A stretch of 64,000 nt of DNA, from contig JBAKBP010003127.1 in assembly GCA_037953745.1 (NCBI GenBank), positions 2,501 through 66,500 of the forward strand, written 5' to 3'. Positions 1-11,204 of the stretch are shown piece after piece. The translations under genes and the position numbers were made by a program. Below the pieces are notes generated by a model. It was not told the origin of the DNA. It saw only the letters and a list, made by a program, of their open reading frames with translations, and made no database searches. Positions within the stretch are counted from its first letter, which is position 1. Each line of letters begins with the position of its first letter. Source of the DNA: Lithodes maja (taxonomy: Eukaryota; Arthropoda; Malacostraca; Decapoda; Lithodidae).

Positions 1-523
1 AATACTGTACATGAATTATACTTCATGTTGAAGGCATTTAACAAGGTCATTTATAAGGCAAGCATTTCTTCGAACAGCCCAAAGTAAGACCTATTATAGA
101 AAACACGTCTTCTTAATTATTCATATACAGCCTATAAAGTGAGATGCTATAAGTTGTTCGTTACCCCTGACCTGTCGTAAGTACAGTAGCAAGTGACCTG
201 ACCTCACTAAACGTAGGGTTATGTACGGTCGCGCTTATCAGTCATGTCCCACTGTCATTACGTTTGGCTTGCTCTGTGCTATATTAATGTCTGTCAGATG
301 TTGATTAGGGTGGGTAAGTGTAGGAACATGGTTGCATATTTCACTCGATATGAATAAATGAAGCTTAGATTATTGCTGATACTAATTATTGATCAAAACA
401 TATGGTGCCGAGACATCACTTATTAGCGCGACTGTACATATTATTAGTCGCTCCCTAACAAATGCTAAACTGGTTTAAGGGGGGATGGGTGTATATATTT
501 GCTTATTTATTCATATTTTTATT
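1..523. other. Unannotated AT-rich sequence
   Basis: I see no coding frame, RNA gene or clear repeat in this stretch. It is AT-rich intergenic sequence. Confidence 0.5.
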
Positions 524-1336
524 GTTACTCTAGTTTTCTCCATAGACCTCCATCAAACTTTAAAAAAAAAAAATATTACATCCCTCTTCTAGATAAATTT
601 GTACTTTTTTCGGTAGAAAAATGTCCCGGCCTGCAAAATTACAGACTCGCTATCGTTCGCCAGGAAAAAAATTTACACCTAAATAGCACGAAAGGTCTTA
701 ATATTGACAAAGAAATGGGGCGAAAGGTCTTAAAATCGACAAACTAATGGGGCAACCATCTTAAAATCTGAAAACTAATGGAGCTAAACATGAGGTAGAA
801 GGGAATCTAGAAAAAACTACCCATCTCCCCTTAAGGGGAGGCTTTTAGTTTGTTTCCTACTCCTCCAGCAATCTAAAAATGTCACCCCCTTGACCCCCTT
901 TCAAGATAAATTTGTACATTTTTCGGTAGAAAAATGTCCCGGCCAAAGCCGGTTCCTCTTAAATTACAGGCTCGCTATCGCTCGCCAGGATAAAATCGAC
1001 ACCTGAATGGCACGAAAGGTCTTAAAATATGGGGTGAAAGTTCTTAAAATCGCTAAACTAATGGGGCAAACGTTTTATAATATCAAAATCAATGGGGCTA
1101 AACATAAGGGAGAAAGGGGTCAAGAAAAAAATCCCTCAAGTGGATATCTCCCCTTAAGAGTAGACAAGTCACTCCCACGACCATCAACTTAAGCGGAGGT
1201 TTTAAGTTTGAGACCTAGACCTCTATCAAGCCTAACACATATACTCCCAAGACACCCTTCCAGATAAAAAAAAACACAAATTTCAGTACAAAATGTGACT
1301 CGGACGAAGGCCGCTTCCTCCTTAATTACAGGCTGG

Positions 1337-1340
<4 letters not shown>
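524..1340. repeat. Diverged tandem repeat, about three units of 310-360 bp
   Basis: Three successive units share the same series of blocks: a 'gacctccatcaa'-like start (near 545, 859 and 1217), a 'ttacag-ctcgctatcg-tcgccagga' block (near 638 and 964, with a shorter version near 1325), and a 'ggtcttaaaatcgacaaactaatgggg' type block in the first two units (near 690-745 and 1018-1065). The third unit is cut by the CT microsatellite at 1341. Related blocks recur near 2690-2890 and 3180-3300, so this is a dispersed family. Short frames here are accidental. Confidence 0.6.

Positions 1341-1406
<66 letters not shown>
1341..1406. repeat. (CT)n microsatellite
   Basis: An uninterrupted CT dinucleotide run of about 33 copies. 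Arg-Glu repeat 'proteins' on the minus strand are artefacts of it. Confidence 0.98.
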
Positions 1407-1407
<1 letters not shown>

Positions 1408-1558
1408 AGATCTTAGATGTAGAATTAGCATAGACTAATTCAGTACTTAATCTCTTTTCTTCATATTCTATCCGAAATTTCATGTCAATTTTTCCATACT
1501 GCATGCCATATTTGTCCAACTGTTTCCATGCCATCGTAAGCTGGAGAGAGTGGTGGGT

Positions 1559-1563
<5 letters not shown>

Positions 1564-1593
<30 letters not shown>
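1564..1593. repeat. Poly(T) tract
   Basis: About 30 consecutive T. It could be the poly(A) tail of a retrotransposed copy on the minus strand, but no recognisable body is attached. Confidence 0.9.
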
Positions 1594-1596
<3 letters not shown>

Positions 1597-1765
1597 CTAC
1601 CTCGTAATTATAGCCGGATTATTTTCAGCTGACGGTAAATTTAATCTCTTAGCCACTGATTGCTCGAAACTTAATGGGAAAATATGAAGCATATACTATG
1701 TCTCTGCGTCGTATTAATGCCAAGTTTTCCTAATTGCCAACATATTTCGCTATGTGAACGGTCAG

Positions 1766-2395
1766 GCTATGGAGAATGTCAGCACATTTAAGTAATTGGG
1801 CAGTGTGTTGAGTAAAGATGAGACTATGGATGAAGAAGTGAGGGAGAGGATGCAACAGGGGAAGAGGGTTGTAGGAACGCTGAAAGCAGTATAACAAAAA
1901 ATAGGGTGGTCAGGATGGAAGTAAAGAAGTCCTTGCATGACAGTGTGGTAATTCCGACATTCATTTACAGGAGCGAAGCATGGACGTTGGTGAAGAGACT
2001 CAAACCAAGAGTGAGAGGGGTGAAAATGAATTACTTGAGAAGTGCGTGCGGAGTTACATGGAGGGATAGACAGATGAATGAGGAAATACAAGAGAGTGTG
2101 GTGTGGATATAGATGTGCTGGAAAGTGTGAAAAGGAACACCTTGAGATGGTTCGGCCATGTGGAACATATGGGAAGCGAGAGAATGACTAAAAGGAGTGT
2201 ACGAGAGTGAGGTGGAAGGACAGAGAGGGAGAGGTGGAAGGATGGAGTTAAGAAGTATATGAGCGAAGGCAGTGCTGGATGGGAGGAGGGACGTCGAATG
2301 ACTGGGGACAGAGGTGCATGGGGGCGTTTCGTTTGTGACCACCCCTTCAGGGATCACAACGTCCGGCAATAGATAGATAGATAAATCTCGCAATC
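1766..2395 (+). pseudogene. Degenerate LINE reverse transcriptase C-terminal fragment
   Basis: Translated fragments across shifting frames match the C-terminal part of a common animal non-LTR reverse transcriptase. A segment resembling 'LGSVLSKDETMDEEVRERM' lies near 1790, then a block (1906-2109) with the 'VVIPTFIYRSEAWTL' motif and 'NYLRSACGVTWRDR', then a 'LRWFGHVEHM' block near 2140. The fragment ends in a short GATA-type tail near 2371-2384, typical of a LINE 3' end. Several stops and frameshifts show it is dead. There is no catalytic RT core, so it is a 3' fragment. The clade cannot be fixed from this piece (CR1, L2 or RTE-like). Confidence 0.75.
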
Positions 2396-2587
2396 AAATA
2401 TACGTAATAGTTGAGTAACCAAGATAGTAACATGACAATTTACCGTCAGCTGGAAAAAATAGAGTATAGTAGCTTAGTAATGTAGATGTCCAAACTGCCC
2501 CGTAAGTCCTTTGTCTTCCTTTGTTTTCCTCCTGTCAATATACCGTGTGTACCCGTGCAGTGGGATTAAGGGCGGTCACCTGTTATT

Positions 2588-2932
2588 TTTGTTTATCTTT
2601 CTCTCCTTTTCTCTCTTTCTCTAACTTGTATCCATTTGGCCCCATTCAGCCAACTGTTTTAAGACGTTTCCCCCATCCAGGTGTCGATTTCTGCCTGGCG
2701 AGCGAGAGCGAGCCAGCATTGTATGGAGAAATTCGGCTTCGCCGGAAATATTTTTCTATCGAAAAATGTACAAATTTAGCTTGCTGTAAAACAAAAATAT
2801 ATATATATGCTGGCTCGCTCCCGCTCGCCAGGAAAATATTGACACCTGGATGAGGGTAAACGTCTTAAAACAGTAGGCTGAATGGGGCCGAATGGATACA
2901 AGCCAGAGAGAGGGAGAGAAAGAGAAAAAAAT
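2588..2932. mobile_element. Long hairpin (inverted) repeat, foldback or MITE-like
   Basis: The left arm (about 2588-2720) is the approximate reverse complement of the right arm (about 2809-2932). 'ggccccattcagccaactg' near 2639 pairs with 'cagtaggctgaatggggcc' near 2870, and the 'gcctggcgagcgagagcgagcc' region near 2693 pairs with 'ggctcgctcccgctcgccagg' near 2812. The arms are about 92 bp at high identity, extending through CT/GA-rich ends, around a spacer of roughly 90 bp. No transposase is present. The arm core is related to the tandem blocks at 524-1340. Confidence 0.7.
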
Positions 2933-3479
2933 GCGAGGTGGGCTCCCTTAATGGAGTAGAAGACCTTGGACTCCCTGGTAACCGGAGTGACAGCTATTTC
3001 TGATCTGGCTCACATTGGCCATAGTAACTCTCCGGGAATGTGCGCAGACCGGGTTTATCGTGTTTATTCCACGTTAACCCCTTCAGCACCAAGACGCCCT
3101 TTTTACCTCCTTTGATTCTGGCTAAAATTAGATGATTTTATGCATAGTTCACTTTTGGGGCGATTTTTGTATGTATTCATTATTTTTCTAGTTTCCTCCC
3201 TAGACCTCCATCAAATTTCAAAAAAACATCCATTAGATCCCCCGTCTAGATTAATTAGGGAGAAAATGGTCCAGAAAACCGGCCCATCCCCCCTTAAGAA
3301 GGACCTATGTTACTAAGAGGGTTTATTGAGATCGTATTTAACCATTTGAGTCGTTTAAGTAGATAACAAACTAAAGAAAATTGGCTGATGGTAACCAGAA
3401 TATGATGCAAACTACGCAATGGTGGTGAAAGGTTTAACTATTCGACCTAAGCTAATCAAGACTAATGTACGTATGCAGG
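2933..3479. other. Unannotated sequence with repeat remnants
   Basis: No gene seen. 3080-3150 weakly resembles the left arm of the TTAA-flanked MITE at 19982-20195. 3180-3300 resembles the blocks at 524-1340. Confidence 0.4.
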
Positions 3480-3790
3480 TGTATTCAGGTAACCTACGTC
3501 AACTTTGATTTGAGAGTTAGCTACCTTGATCTACCTGGATAAAGAAAACTAGTACAAATATATTAGCCAACATCAACTTAGGTTAGAGTTAGCAATCTTG
3601 ATTTTCCTAGATAAAGAAATTCGTACATTTAGGTTCGTACACATCACCTCAAGTTAGTGCTATTATACTTACCTTGATCTTCCTGGATAAAGAAAATGCG
3701 TACTTTGAAGTTAGTCTACACCAAATATCAATTTAGCTTAGTGTTATCTTGCTCGTCCTGGAAAAATAGAAAATTTGCGTCGGTCCAAAT
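3480..3790. repeat. Degenerate tandem repeat, period about 72-77 bp, four copies
   Basis: A block of the form 'ccttgatctacctggataaagaaaa' starts near 3523, 3595, 3672 and 3749 with about 80% similarity between copies. No coding potential is seen. Confidence 0.75.
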
Positions 3791-3852
3791 TCCTCGAGCC
3801 ACTTGGTAATCGTGTACCCGAAAGATAATATCATATCAAAGAGCAAACCTAC

Positions 3853-4000
3853 CCAGGAAATAGGAATATATCGAATTTAGCAAGGGAATGTACCAGGAAA
3901 TAAGAATACATCACATTTAGCAAGGGAATGTATCAGGGAAGAAGAATAAATCAAATTTAGCAAGGGAATTTACCAGGGAATAAGAATACATCAAAATATG
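3853..4000. repeat. 40-bp minisatellite, about four copies
   Basis: Units of the form 'ccaggaaataagaatacatc' plus 'aaatttagcaagggaatgta' begin near 3853, 3893, 3933 and 3973, a regular 40-bp period with few mismatches. Confidence 0.9.
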
Positions 4001-4334
4001 CAATATATGATGCAAATGGACAAATGGAAATCTGCAGAAGGCCTATTGTCCCATACGAGGCTGACTCTTTCCCTACATCCCTATTTAAGTACATAAAGTA
4101 TACCTCCCGCTACAACCTATATCCTCTACACTTCATCTATATTATAGCTAGTTATTAGAAGACAATATGTACACCAAATTTTAATGACCTAACTGAATAG
4201 GTGATCGTGTTCGGAGAATGTTCCATATTTGCCAAGAAAGTTAAGCAACGTAATACAGACTTGGAGATGTAAAAAAGGTAAATGAAGCAAGAAGCAAGTC
4301 TGAAATCACTAGTACTGTAACAGATTAAGTTTAC

Positions 4335-4357
4335 ATAGCTCTCTCTCTCACACACAC

Positions 4358-4430
<73 letters not shown>
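4335..4430. repeat. Compound microsatellite (CT)n(CA)n(CT)n(TA)n
   Basis: A CT run with a short CA block, followed by about 22 TA copies. It directly abuts the MITE at 4432, consistent with a TA-targeting transposon landing in the TA array. Confidence 0.95.
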
Positions 4431-4431
<1 letters not shown>

Positions 4432-4434
<3 letters not shown>

Positions 4435-4882
4435 GGTGTCACATGAGTTACGACAAATACTTTAAGAAATTAATGATTATGCAATTCTAAGTAAAAACAA
4501 ATCTATATACATATGCTTTTTTTTGTGTCAGTGTTTGGTAATCACTCATTTAAATTGTATGGTTAGTGAGTGAGGAGGAGGTGTTGGGAGGGAGGGAGGG
4601 AGTAGGCTACGCTGGTGCCACTATGAGGAAGCTTACTCTTTAATTTTACTTTACGTTATGCCATATCTTTGAAAAGGGAAATATTTCTAAACTGCTATTG
4701 TATGGATTTGTCAATTAGGATAATATGAAGCCTTGTGGTATTGTAATTAACTGTTACACCTTATCTACTGTAATAAAAGTATTTGTCAATTAGGATAATA
4801 TGAAGCCTTGTGGTATTGTAATTAGCTGTTACACCTTATCTACTGTAATAAAAGTATTTGTCATAACTCGCGTGACACCTTG
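4432..4882. mobile_element. TA-inserted MITE with about 32-bp TIRs
   Basis: The left end reads 'cagggtgtcacatgagtt' and continues 'acgacaaatacttt'. The right end, reverse-complemented, reads 'caaggtgtcacgcgagtt' then 'atgacaaatacttt', so the TIRs are about 32 bp with few mismatches. The left flank is TA, consistent with Tc1/mariner-type targeting; the right-hand TA is not preserved. No transposase frame is present. The 3' half contains an exact-period 75-bp duplication (4706-4780 and 4781-4855). Confidence 0.85.
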
Positions 4883-6051
4883 AATAAAAAACCTACAGTA
4901 AGTAAGAATTTTAGTTCATAGTGTACAATACTACAGGTTTGGTATGCATGATGCACGAGGAAGCTATAAAGTATTAGACTTTACCTAGATAGACTTTTGG
5001 TAGATAGGATATGCACCAAGGAGTAAGTGGTTTAATTTAGGAGACGATCTGGAGATTTTCACAACATTTGGTGGGCAGATCGGATATGCGTCAAGGAAGA
5101 AGTAATTCAATTTAGGAGGCTATGCGGATCATATCCTTGAACCCAAATCCAGAAGAATATTTAGGCCAATGATATTAATGGTTAAAAACCAGTCAGCATA
5201 GACAAAGGTATGCGGTAAAGCTTTACCGAGTGCACCTCTAGTTTGGATTCTGTGTCTCTGAGAAAGTTGGCATGACAGGACTATCACACAACGTCTGACT
5301 GCACCTCTTCCTGCGTTGGTAGTGAAGTGCTCCTCCCTTCAGGTGACTTAGGTGTGGTGACCGGTACATGTAGCAGTGTCTGGCTTGGGGTCACGGGGTC
5401 AGGGGTTCCACTTTAAACCGGAATGTGAATTCACCCGTTTCTCAATGCCAATCCCTGGAAGGAAGAAATATATATACTGACATTCGACAAAGTGATTTAT
5501 TGTTTTTACATCAACTCAACAACTAAGTTTTTTACTTCCTTTTGGGGCAGGAGATCTGTTTTGTTTACTGCACAATAGTATTATGTGCTGTAAAGAATTG
5601 ATTCAAGAATATTTCTATATTCTAAGGCACCCACTCTTCCTTACACTCACAATAATATAACCTGTCTAGTGTCTATGTCTTTCAGTTAGTTTTCTATTAA
5701 AGTAGATAATAATGCAGACATACGAAAGGAACAGAGAAGAACTAGCCACAAAGAAAATATTGTTAATAATAATAGGAGATAATCGTTTAACCTCCTTGCC
5801 TGGATATGCTTTGGGGTGGCAATTATGCTTACCTGTTGCAGTTACTGCGTTTGCATGGATTATAGTTGTTATTTGATTTGTCAATTTGTTTGCATTATAG
5901 ATTTATTTAATTATGTTTAATTTATGTGTAATTATGTTCAGTCGATAATTTAAAAAGCGGGAGAGTAGACAATGTAAGAGTGGGAGAGAGAGAGTGTGTG
6001 AGTGAGAGTGACTGGTACATAGAGTTACATATAAATACACTGACTACACAG

Positions 6052-6057
<6 letters not shown>
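4883..6057. other. Unannotated intergenic sequence
   Basis: I see no gene, RNA or convincing repeat apart from a GA-rich stretch near 5960-6010. The longest open frames are short and unremarkable. Confidence 0.45.
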
Positions 6058-6087
<30 letters not shown>

Positions 6088-8310
6088 TTTATTCAGTTAG
6101 CATTTTACAGAGTTGGTACCACATAGTATGTTACAAATATGACATGTACCAGCCTTGCATAATTCCAACTAAGGATAGCCCAATAAGGCCGTTAGGCGTA
6201 TTTCCATTGGGGTCCTTGTGGGATTAGGTTAGCTGGGGAAATGGGGAGGATAAAGAAATAGATACTTTAGAGAAAGTATTTCTAGGGGGTTATTTTAAGA
6301 TACCTTACATCCTATAGTAAATATCAGTAATCCGTAATCAGTAATCATTTCAGTTTCGTTTGTCTATCTCTTATGTCGGATTTAGTAGTAGACATAAGCT
6401 TGGTGCTCCCTTCTCGCAGCTTTCCGGTTCAGGTGTTCCTTCAGGCTACGTCTGAAGGAATACAGTGTTCTCTTTTCACGGACTGACTGGGGTAGGTCGT
6501 TCCAGTCTTTGATGGCAGTGAAGAAGAATGTTTGCTTACCCTGTCCTTGGATTCTCGGGACCTTAAAATTAAACATCCTGTTTCTTGTATTATGTCCACT
6601 CCTCTCATTTGCTTTAACAAAATCATTCTTTAGATACTCTGGAGCTCTGTCATAGAAAATTTTGAAGGCATTAGTGAGCCTGATTTGTTTGGCCCTGTCA
6701 GAGACATTGAGCATACCTAGTGACTGAAGTTGTTCCTGGCCAACATGTGATCTGGGTCCTAGGTTCAGCATGAACCTAACCATTTTATTTTGAGTGACCT
6801 GAAGTTTGTGCTGTGCTGATTTAGATGATGCAGAGTACCAGGATGACACAGAATAGTCAAAATGACATTGAACAAGCGCTTGGCAGAGGGTCTTTTTGGT
6901 CGCCGCGGGCAAGCATCCCACCTGTCTATACAGGTATTTTATACGTGCTCTACACTTACTCAGGATAGATTCCAAAATTGTTTCACCTGACAAACTCGCG
7001 TCCAGTTTTAGTCCGAGATATTTAACTTGTGACACTGTTGTTATAGGAATATCATTACAGTTGACCGAGAAGCCCACAATGTCTTTCAGTTTGCGTTTTG
7101 TTCCACGTAAGATGGCTTCCGTCTTGCCCAGGTGAAGAGATAGTCTATTGTCCACTAGCCATTCACTACATGATTCTAGTTCTTTGGAAAGTGAAGCGGC
7201 AATACTTATTGGGTCTTTTCCTGAAACCAGAAGCACGCTGTCATCTGCATACAGTAATAATTTACATGAGACGCTCAGTTCCATGTCGTTCACATAACAG
7301 AGAAAGAGTAAGGGACCAAGGATGCTTCCCTGCGGGACCCCACAGTTAATTGGCATAGGATTAGATATATTATCATCAATTATTACTCTTTGGGTTCTAC
7401 CACTAAGATAAGATTTAAACCATTTCACAGACCCTATGCCCATTGCTTGTAGTTTATTACATAGGATATCATGGTCTACTGTGTCAAACGCTTTTTGTAG
7501 ATCAAGAAGATCCATACCGGTGTAGTTACCTTTAGACATTTCTTTACGAATGTGATCCGTTAAGTGGATGAGACAGGAGTCTGTCGAGTACATGCATCTG
7601 AAACCTGATTGAAACTTATAGAATAGATCATTTTGTTTGAGGTAGTGTTCAATTTGGGTGTATACCGCTCTTTCAAGGATTTTAGATACAATACATAATA
7701 TGCTAACTGGTCTGTAGTTGCCAATTTCTAGTTTATTTCCTTTCTTGAATAGAGGGGTTACAATAGCTTCCTTCAGTTCAACAGGTACAGTGTTGGTGTT
7801 AATTGACAAGTTGATGATGTGGGTTAGGGGGCCTGCTATACCAATGGCTCCATCTCGTAGAAATTTGGCAGGAATTTTGTCTGGTCCTGTGCTTTTATGT
7901 ACATTTAGGTTAGACAGCTCGTCAAAAGTGTATTTTGGTGTAACATTTTGCAATCCAAATGTGTTCGGGTGTATGTCTTTATCTCTGTAGAAATTTCGAA
8001 AGGTGGCCGTTGTTGTCGTGTATTTATTGAAATTATTGAGAGGTTGAGGTAGGTTCTGTGCAAGTGTGTTTGCTATGGAGGTGAAGAAGGAGTTGAAGTA
8101 GGTTGAAATGTGTCGTTTATTGTGGCAAACCTGATCATTAATGGCGAGAGCAATATTAGTGTTAGATGAATCCCTTGTCTTGTTGCTGTAGTCTGTTGTT
8201 TTTAGGTGCCTCCATAGTTTCTTTGGGTTATTCTGATATTCCTCTGCCTTATTGTGAAAATAATTAGTTTTCGCTGATTTTATTTTCCTACTTAGTTCAG
8301 TGCATTGCAT
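6058..8310 (-). mobile_element. 5'-truncated LINE (CR1/L2-group type) with (TTA)n tail
   Basis: A minus-strand non-LTR retrotransposon. Its 3' end is the (TAA)n run seen on the plus strand at 6058-6086, preceded in element orientation by a roughly 325-bp 3' UTR after the stop at 6382. Only RT and downstream sequence remain; the endonuclease and any ORF1 are absent, and the upstream junction lies just beyond 8310. The last 130 bp of the 3' UTR recur at 19680-19810, and its 'ggcgtatttccattggggtcct' block (6194-6214) is also the tail of the SINEs at 51562 and 52925. This family is therefore the likely partner LINE of those SINEs. Confidence 0.85.
6382..8310 (-). CDS. LINE reverse transcriptase (5'-truncated ORF2)
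   Basis: RNA-dependent DNA polymerase of a non-LTR retrotransposon, acting in target-primed reverse transcription at the nuclear chromosome. The frame is open for 642 codons. RT motifs are in order: a template-contact region 'STGPDKIPAKFL', 'VTPLFKKGNKLEIGNYRPVS', 'LLDLQKAFDTVDHDIL' with the first catalytic Asp, 'CGVPQGSILGPLLFLCYVND', and the catalytic box 'LLLYADDSVLL' near 7250. A thumb and a C-terminal domain follow, ending 'RREHQAYVYY'. Full-length relatives have an apurinic-like endonuclease upstream, which is missing here, so this copy is probably immobile although the RT frame has no internal stop. The start shown is simply where the open frame begins, not a native start. Family placement (CR1/L2 superfamily) is from motif style only. 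Confidence 0.88.
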   Translation of the reverse strand: MQCTELSRKIKSAKTNYFHNKAEEYQNNPKKLWRHLKTTDYSNKTRDSSNTNIALAINDQVCHNKRHISTYFNSFFTSIANTLAQNLPQPLNNFNKYTTTTATFRNFYRDKDIHPNTFGLQNVTPKYTFDELSNLNVHKSTGPDKIPAKFLRDGAIGIAGPLTHIINLSINTNTVPVELKEAIVTPLFKKGNKLEIGNYRPVSILCIVSKILERAVYTQIEHYLKQNDLFYKFQSGFRCMYSTDSCLIHLTDHIRKEMSKGNYTGMDLLDLQKAFDTVDHDILCNKLQAMGIGSVKWFKSYLSGRTQRVIIDDNISNPMPINCGVPQGSILGPLLFLCYVNDMELSVSCKLLLYADDSVLLVSGKDPISIAASLSKELESCSEWLVDNRLSLHLGKTEAILRGTKRKLKDIVGFSVNCNDIPITTVSQVKYLGLKLDASLSGETILESILSKCRARIKYLYRQVGCLPAATKKTLCQALVQCHFDYSVSSWYSASSKSAQHKLQVTQNKMVRFMLNLGPRSHVGQEQLQSLGMLNVSDRAKQIRLTNAFKIFYDRAPEYLKNDFVKANERSGHNTRNRMFNFKVPRIQGQGKQTFFFTAIKDWNDLPQSVREKRTLYSFRRSLKEHLNRKAARREHQAYVYY

Positions 8311-8510
8311 TCCCTACTAATAAGTCCGACCTTAATCCAATTAAAGTAAAGACCAGGAGAGTAAAGCAGAGAGAGAGAGAGATCTGATGTTTATTGCCTA
8401 TCGAGAACATTGATCGTATAATGAAGGTAAAATACCACATTGGATAAAACATGTACACAACTAGACAAATTACCTAAATATAGTCCAACTTAATCATATG
8501 CATATCCTAA
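8311..8510. other. Unannotated sequence with short GA run
   Basis: Short spacer between the LINE truncation point and the MITE half. It contains (GA)n near 8370-8384. Nothing else is seen. Confidence 0.4.
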
Positions 8511-8654
8511 AACCCCTTGACAGATTATGACACCTTTTAACAGTTAATCAGGCTATCTGTAGACGATTTTATATAGCTTAAGAAAGATCAAAGGGAGTCA
8601 GAGGCATAATTGAGTTGGTTTTGGGCCCTTAGATTCCTGGAGGTCCTTCCTAAC
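8511..8654. mobile_element. Left part of a small MITE, interrupted by element C
   Basis: Begins 'aaccccttgacagattatgac' and aligns along its length with the intact copy at 19982-20195. It stops at the duplicated CTAAC (8650-8654) where element C is inserted, and continues at 17601-17665 after the far copy of CTAAC. The two parts joined total about 209 bp, against about 206 bp plus flanking TTAA for the intact copy. Confidence 0.8.
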
Positions 8655-8890
8655 TAAAATGCCCCAGAACAAGAAGCCCACCACAGAAGCCACGAGCGAA
8701 CACCGCACAGAAACACCCGGAAGAAAGGTCCACAGAACGAAAGGACCAGCTGACCGAGCCAGCCAATTCAGACAGGCCCAAGCCCGCAGGGCTAAACAGC
8801 TTTTGGCTGCACCCAGTTTTCCTTTTTCTAAACTGACCATTTTTCCACACCTCACGTACACTAACCCCCTCGTGTCCTACACTCCTAACT

Positions 8891-9790
8891 ACAAAGATGA
8901 TGAACAGGAATATACATTCATATTAAAAACAACCATGCCCTGTCCCGACGTTGAGCCAATGCCAACACATCAGACAGCCATAATATTTATGTATGTTCTT
9001 ACATCCGAGAAGTAGATTTTATATATATCTTAGAAGTTAAAACACCCACGTTTGTTCCTAGACCTCTTATATCATTTTCCATGACTAGTACAGATATATG
9101 TAACCCGTGCCCACTGCCCAGTCGCCCCTTGCATTTGTTCCTCTAGTAACGAAGTCTATAATATTAACTGCCACCAGCATTGATACGACATGGCGGCACT
9201 GTCCTTGCTACAAAGATGATGAACAGGAATATACATTCATATTAAAAACAACCATGCCCTGTCCCGACGTTGAGCCAATGCCAACACATCAGACAGCCAT
9301 AATATTTATGTATGTTCTTACATCCGAGAAGTAGATTTTATATATATTTTAGAAGTTAAAACACCCACGATTGTCCCTAGACCTCTTCTATCATTTTCCA
9401 TGACGAGTATAGATATATGTAACCCGTGCTCAGTCGCCCCTTGCATTGTTCCTCTAGTAACTAAGTCTATAATATTAACTGCCACCAGCATTGATACGAC
9501 ATAGCGGCACTGTCCTTGCTACAAAGATGATGAACAGGAATATACATTCATATTAAAAACAACCATGCCCTGTCCCGACGTTGAGCCAATGCCAACACAT
9601 CAGACAGCCATAATTATATCTATGTATGTTCTTGCATCCGAGAAGTAGATGTTATATATTTTAGAAGTTAAAACACCCACGATTGTCCCTAGACCTCTTA
9701 TATCATTTTCCATGACTAGTATAGATATATGTAACCCGTGCTCAGTCGCCCCTTGCATTGTTCCTCTAGTAACTAAGTATTAATATTAAC
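8891..9790 (+). repeat. Three tandem ~315-bp repeats inside the LTR
   Basis: 'acaaagatgatgaacaggaa' recurs at 8891, 9210 and 9521, followed each time by nearly the same ~300 bp. The same triplet is present in the 3' LTR at +6104. Tandem repeats in U3 of LTRs often act as enhancers; that role here is inferred. Confidence 0.9.
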
Positions 9791-11196
9791 ATTCCCTAAC
9801 ATCTTGTCTTGCCAGACTAAGCTTTATGAAGACCCATCGCCCCATAAATCTATGTATGCAATCCTTAGGTTAAGTATTTTTATCCGCCATTGTGTTCACC
9901 TTTTTCCATTTACTTTCCACAATTGTCATACGTCTTCCCCTTGCCTCCTTCGTATCCACAGCCCACACTACGCCAATTTACTTCGTGTCTTACACCTCTT
10001 ACCCCAACCAGAGATTGTATAAGATAACCTGGTTACCAGTATCTGTCATAAGTACCCCGAAACAATAACTAAGTACCCCTACGAACTGCCGCTTTTGTTG
10101 GTATTTATATTTATATTTAATAGAAAACGCAGTTCCCAGGACCAACTAATAGTATCCATAACCCTCGGACTGATCACATAACTCTATCTTTTCCAGACTC
10201 ATATACCACCCCATAGTTGCATTCCCCGGTAGCATATTTTGGCTAACGTATTCTACTGCCTTTTCAAACTTTCCATATCAAGTGTAGCCTAATGCCACCC
10301 CCACGCCCAGGGACCTTAGGGGCAAAATTTCCCTGTAGCCCTTGAACTCTCCCCCACTCTCAGTAAGAATTCCCGCGCTTCTCGACTCTTGTCCGACCTA
10401 GCCTCTCTCTCATACCTCTTGAAGATCCTTGAATTGTCCGTTGCTAACGCTCTCCAACCTTTTATATATATACTCCTATCCAGCCTACCTTCACTTAGTA
10501 GGCCAGAACAACATTAGAACTTTACTAGCCCCTTGCATGCCATCTATTCTCTTACAACACATTCACTACCCTGCAGTTAACCTCTAGCTCTGCCCTTGTG
10601 TTGTTCCGGAGTGAGATCCCAGAACCGGCAGACTCCGTGGCAGATTTGGATGGAAGGACCTGCCCACGTATTTAAGAACTTCACACATATGGACACCCTG
10701 GACGGCCGCGGAACCAGTCGTTAGCCCCCAACATCATGGACGCAAGATAACCAGGACCAGACCCATCAGATACTACCCAAGATTCTCTTTAGCAGTACTA
10801 CATCTTACTGTGCTGTTTAGAGATTTCACTAATTAAATATTTCTACGAAGTGGCTAAGACCTTGCCCAGTGTAATACAGACTTAACCATTCCATTTGGGA
10901 CGTACTAAGCGATCAGTGCTCATTAATTAACAGGCGACCTTGACTCTCGTAATTACCTTATTCAGATATTAAAACTCTAGTGATATCTAACGTTCGCCCA
11001 CTGATTTGCGTTCTATGTATTTCTGAAACAAGGATATAAAACTTAGATCAGTACCCCTCTGAGGTTACAATAGAATTCCCGTGCTCTAAAATACGCGTGT
11101 CTAATCTAGTCTGTGAACTACTACTTGTGCACCAGAGCTACCAGTAATAAATCTAACAGTGAATAGGAATCTACAAGTAACATTGATGGTCTTCGG

Positions 11197-11204
11197 TATA
11201 TAAA
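11197..11204 (+). promoter_or_regulatory. Putative TATA box of element C LTR
   Basis: TATATAAA, about 295 bp before the LTR end, with AATAAA (11346-11351) 150 bp downstream. This order is expected for a U3 promoter followed by the polyadenylation signal in R. The 3' LTR copy is at 17301-17308. Confidence 0.55.

Noticed and set aside
1341..1406. Arg-Glu repeat protein on the minus strand
   Set aside because: It is a translation of the CT microsatellite. The same applies near 4335-4430.
8659..9015. A 118-aa LTR-encoded protein
   Set aside because: It is open in both C LTRs, but these are copies of one sequence, so conservation cannot be judged. Kept only as a note on the LTR.
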